From: Bathymodiolus brooksi
Lineage: Eukaryota; Mollusca; Bivalvia; Mytilida; Modiolidae
Assembly (NCBI GenBank): GCA_963680875.1
Contig: OY804589.1
Location: 28,250,962-28,314,961, forward strand
Length of the DNA: 64,000 nt
Direction: 5' to 3'
In this document: positions 61,613 to 64,000 of the stretch, piece after piece
How positions within the stretch are numbered: position 1 is the stretch's first letter
How the letters are laid out: every line of letters starts with the position of its first letter
The notes under the pieces: generated by a model
The model's input: only the letters and a program-made list of their open reading frames with translations
What the model was told of the DNA's origin: nothing
The model's database searches: none
Program-made: the position numbers and the translations under genes

Positions 61613-62574
61613 ATACCAGAATTTGGTTGGATGTGTATTTCTTACAGTGGATTCCTCTATCACTATCAGTTATGGTTTCTAGTTTTTTGAAAAAATGTCC
61701 AAAAATTAACAAATCTGATTTTTGTTTCGTGTGAATTTTTTTTTCAACTCTGGGAGAAAATACATAGCACCCTCTAAAAGCCAAATGGTTTTTGGTCCTC
61801 TATATAACACAGATATTGTGACTGAGCCTATCCCAATTATTGGAGTATGTATATTTATAGCTGACTGCTGTGGTTTTACAATTTGTCCTCGCCTTATATT
61901 ATAACACACTTTAGTATTGTGACTGAAGGACACTCTCATTATAAAAGCATGTATTTTAGCTTGTCCTGACCTTGTATTTTAACACTAGTATTGTGACTGA
62001 GGCTTATCTCTTCTCACAGCCCCTTTCCCAGACCCCCAATTATTGGACTATCATACAAACAAAGGCACACTTCAAATGCAAAAAAAAAATTGATGCGAAT
62101 AAACAACACATTTTTGCAGAAACATGTCTCTATCAAACTGTTGAAAGTTTCTCTGTTGTGCCTCACTTGTCCCTCATGTCCTCTAAGGGAGAAGTCAAGC
62201 TTAAGTCTCCCTATTTTTTGCAATTATGGTGAGCCCTGGTATGTATTTTAGCTTTGTCCTGACCTTGTATTACAATGTATAGCTCTAGTATTGTGACTTA
62301 GGCATCCCCCCTAATTATTAGAGTGTATATTGGAATCTTGTCAAATCTAGTTTTGATTAGATCAATATGGAGGGGGTACTATATCAACCGTATCATCATG
62401 TATGTCTACCTGATGCCAAATCTTGACTTACATATCTTCTCTGTACAAATTATAGGCATGTTTTACGCTGGAAATTTTTGGGAGGGAATGTGATCAAAGT
62501 TGTCAATTATTTTGTAATCAGGTGTAAGGTTTTATGTATTAAGTGAAGAAGTTTACCAGGTATACAGTAAATAG
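61613..62574. repeat. Degenerate repeats with ATTGTGACTGA units and a partial MITE
   Basis: TATTGTGACTGA occurs at about 61813, 61914 and 61988, and TATTGTGACTTAGG at 62290. GTATTTTAGC with TGTCCTGACCTTGTATT occurs at about 61951 and 62243, suggesting an irregular tandem repeat of about 70-100 bp. It is interrupted by a partial AGGGCTCACC MITE ending ATGGTGAGCCCTGG at about 62239. No gene. Confidence 0.6.
62040..62239. mobile_element. Partial AGGGCTCACC MITE, copy 3
   Basis: The right end ATGGTGAGCCCTGG, preceded by CTCCCTATTTTTTGCAA and GGGAGAAGTCAAGC, parallels the right part of copy 1. The left end is not identifiable. It appears to sit inside the ATTGTGACTGA repeats. Confidence 0.55.
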
Positions 62575-63425
62575 AGCCAAACCTGTCTTATGTAACCCTT
62601 CATGGGAACATTGAAATATGGTCACATAAGACAGGTGGTTGCTTAATACAGGGTCAGTGTTATGGTGTTTAATGCCACTTTCAACAATATTTGAATTATA
62701 TCATGTTGGTCAGTTTCATCGGTGGAGAAAACCACCAATGCTAATTACAATGTACAAGTTTTATTAATATGAATTTGCCTTTTGAAGGAAAATTAAAATT
62801 TAGGTCACATGATACAAGTTGTTGCTTAAAATAAATCTAGAATTGATCGCAAAAGCAGGTTTTATTGTATATACCTGTAATTACTGATCATTATTTTAGG
62901 GTCACATAAGACAGGTGGTCTCTAAATACAGGTTTGATTAATATGTAATGCACTTTGAAGGGAAATGAAAATTTAGGTCACATAATACAAATTTTAATCT
63001 AGTTCCTAGAGGTAATGACAAAAGCATGTTGTACTGTATATTCATGTCACATAAGACAGGTGGTCACTAAATACAGGTTTATTTAATATGGAATACACTG
63101 TGAACTTGTGAAGGGAAAATGAAAATTCAAGTTATTGCTTAAAATAGATCTTGAGGTGATCACAAAAAGCAGGTTTTGACTGTTTGTAATTACTAATCAT
63201 CATTTTAGGGTAACATAAGACAGGTGGTCACTAAGTACAGGTTTAATTAATATGGAATGAACTGTGAAGGGAAATTCAAGTTATTGCTCAAGATAGATCT
63301 TGAGGTTTGTGACTGTTTGTAATTACTAATCATCATTTTAGGGTAACTTAAGACAGGTGGTCACTATATACAGGTTTAATTAATATGGAATGAACTGTGA
63401 AGGGAAATTCAAGTTATTGCTCAAT
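62575..63425. repeat. Degenerate tandem repeat with ACATAAGACAGGTGGT units
   Basis: CACATAAGACAGGTGGT or close forms occur at about 62622, 62903, 63048, 63210 and 63343. Most are followed by CTAAATACAGGTTT, TAATATGGAA and GAAGGGAAA. The last two copies are the most alike. The units resemble the CAGTCAAACCTG MITE (52281-52440), so the array may be an expanded relative. A reverse SINE-A fragment is inserted at 62657-62743. Confidence 0.7.
62657..62743 (-). mobile_element. SINE-A fragment, reverse
   Basis: TTATGGTGTTTAATGCC, TTTCAACAATATTTGAATTA, TTGGTCAGTTTCATCGG: the 3' end of SINE-A read in reverse, inside the tandem repeat. Confidence 0.8.
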
Positions 63426-63443
63426 CTTTGCCTTATTTTTTTT

Positions 63444-63575
63444 CACCTACTTGCCCAAAAGCCAAATTAAGAAAATAATTCTATTTATTCAAATAAATTC
63501 TTTCATAATTTTCACTTGCCCGAATCCAGTTTTACTTGTCTCGGACTACGGACAAGTGTGTTAGCGCGAAGACGG
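63444..63575 (-). mobile_element. Dispersed repeat with ACTTGCCC ends, copy 2
   Basis: The reverse complement of the repeat at 51040-51180: CACCTACTTGCCC, AAATTCTTTCATAATTTTC, GAATCCAGTTTTACTTGTC in matching order. Confidence 0.7.
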
Positions 63576-63738
63576 ATTGCTTAAAATAGATCTAGAGATG
63601 ATCAGAAAAGCAGGGTGTACAGTATATACAAATGTACATGTAATTACTGATCATCATCATGCATATTGGCTGGTTTTCTCTTCAGAGCCTTGACCTCATT
63701 TTACCACTTGACCTATAGCTAATAAATGCTAATAAGAG

Positions 63739-63908
63739 GCATTAGTTAAAAATATTGGATCAAGATGTATGGTTGTACTATAAAAAAAAAGTTGGATTTC
63801 TAACTACCTATGCAATCTGCCTATCACCACTAACGTTTTGAGTTCAAATCAGATAGAGCCATTAGTTAAATATATTGGAACAAGATGTATGGTTGTACCA
63901 TAAAAACA
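63739..63908 (+). mobile_element. SINE-A head fragment between 47-bp direct repeats
   Basis: A SINE-A head piece (63791-63850: GTTGGATTTCTAACTACC to AGTTCAAATC) lies between two copies of a ~47-bp sequence. The copies start CATTAGTTAAAAATATTGG (63739) and CATTAGTTAAATATATTGG (63862), and both continue ACAAGATG or TCAAGATG and GTATGGTTGTAC. The repeats are much longer than a normal target duplication. Confidence 0.75.
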
Positions 63909-64000
63909 AAAAAACAGTCTACAGGACTTAAATGTTTTGAGCATATTGGCCAAGATGGCCTGTAGATTAAAAAAATTTACAGGCCCACATGAAATTTTAC
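63909..64000. other. Right edge of window, unassigned
   Basis: It contains GGCCAAGATGGCC, a short palindrome, and ends in AT-rich sequence. Nothing further can be supported. Confidence 0.4.

Overview
This is a 64-kb piece of a eukaryotic nuclear genome, almost certainly a lophotrochozoan and most likely a mollusc. The evidence is the AT-rich non-coding DNA and the many copies of two tRNA-derived SINE-like families. One ends in a body reading GATATAACTGAAATATTG ... GGCRTTAAACACC. The other has the related body plus a (CACT)n tail. Both are typical of mollusc genomes as I remember them. Recurrent ACATGTACATGTAC runs fit a bivalve in particular. Species cannot be named from the sequence. I see no intact host protein-coding gene, rRNA or true tRNA. 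The protein-like remnants I can support are all transposon-type or broken: a C48-like peptidase + PHD finger, a DDE_Tnp_4-type transposase, and a hAT-like zinc-finger start.

Layout. 1-29118: about 580 copies of a 45-bp satellite in four arrays, separated by three near-identical ~990-bp spacers. Each spacer holds a reverse SINE, a possible pogo-type end and a hAT-type MITE. Array plus spacer form a larger repeat: copies 1 and 2 are exactly 3.64 kb apart. One minus-strand frame of the satellite stays open for up to 1,104 codons. This follows from the 45-bp (3 x 15) period and is not a gene.

29119-35679: AT-rich DNA with a decayed C48 peptidase/PHD pseudogene (31297-31966), an AATCGATT-rich low-complexity element, and a 2.36-kb terminal-inverted-repeat transposon (32632-34989) with transposase remains. 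35680-41235: a foldback-like region. It has one inverted copy of a unit on the left, then a 35-bp tandem array and about 23 copies of a 178-bp tandem repeat in the opposite orientation.

41236-64000: a mosaic of short mobile elements. It includes MITEs with clear terminal inverted repeats (44198-44562, 46624-47032, 51861-52204, 52281-52440, 53763-54548, 60867-61150), ten more SINE-A copies and three SINE-B copies. One SINE-B (48616-50698) is flanked by a perfect 13-bp target-site duplication, and its tRNA-like head has expanded into about 38 tandem copies. Further tandem arrays have 94-bp (about 5 copies) and 61-bp (about 15 copies) periods.

The window is best read as a satellite- and transposon-rich region, perhaps heterochromatic, where new tandem arrays have repeatedly grown out of, or next to, mobile elements. 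No operon, CRISPR or prokaryotic feature is present.
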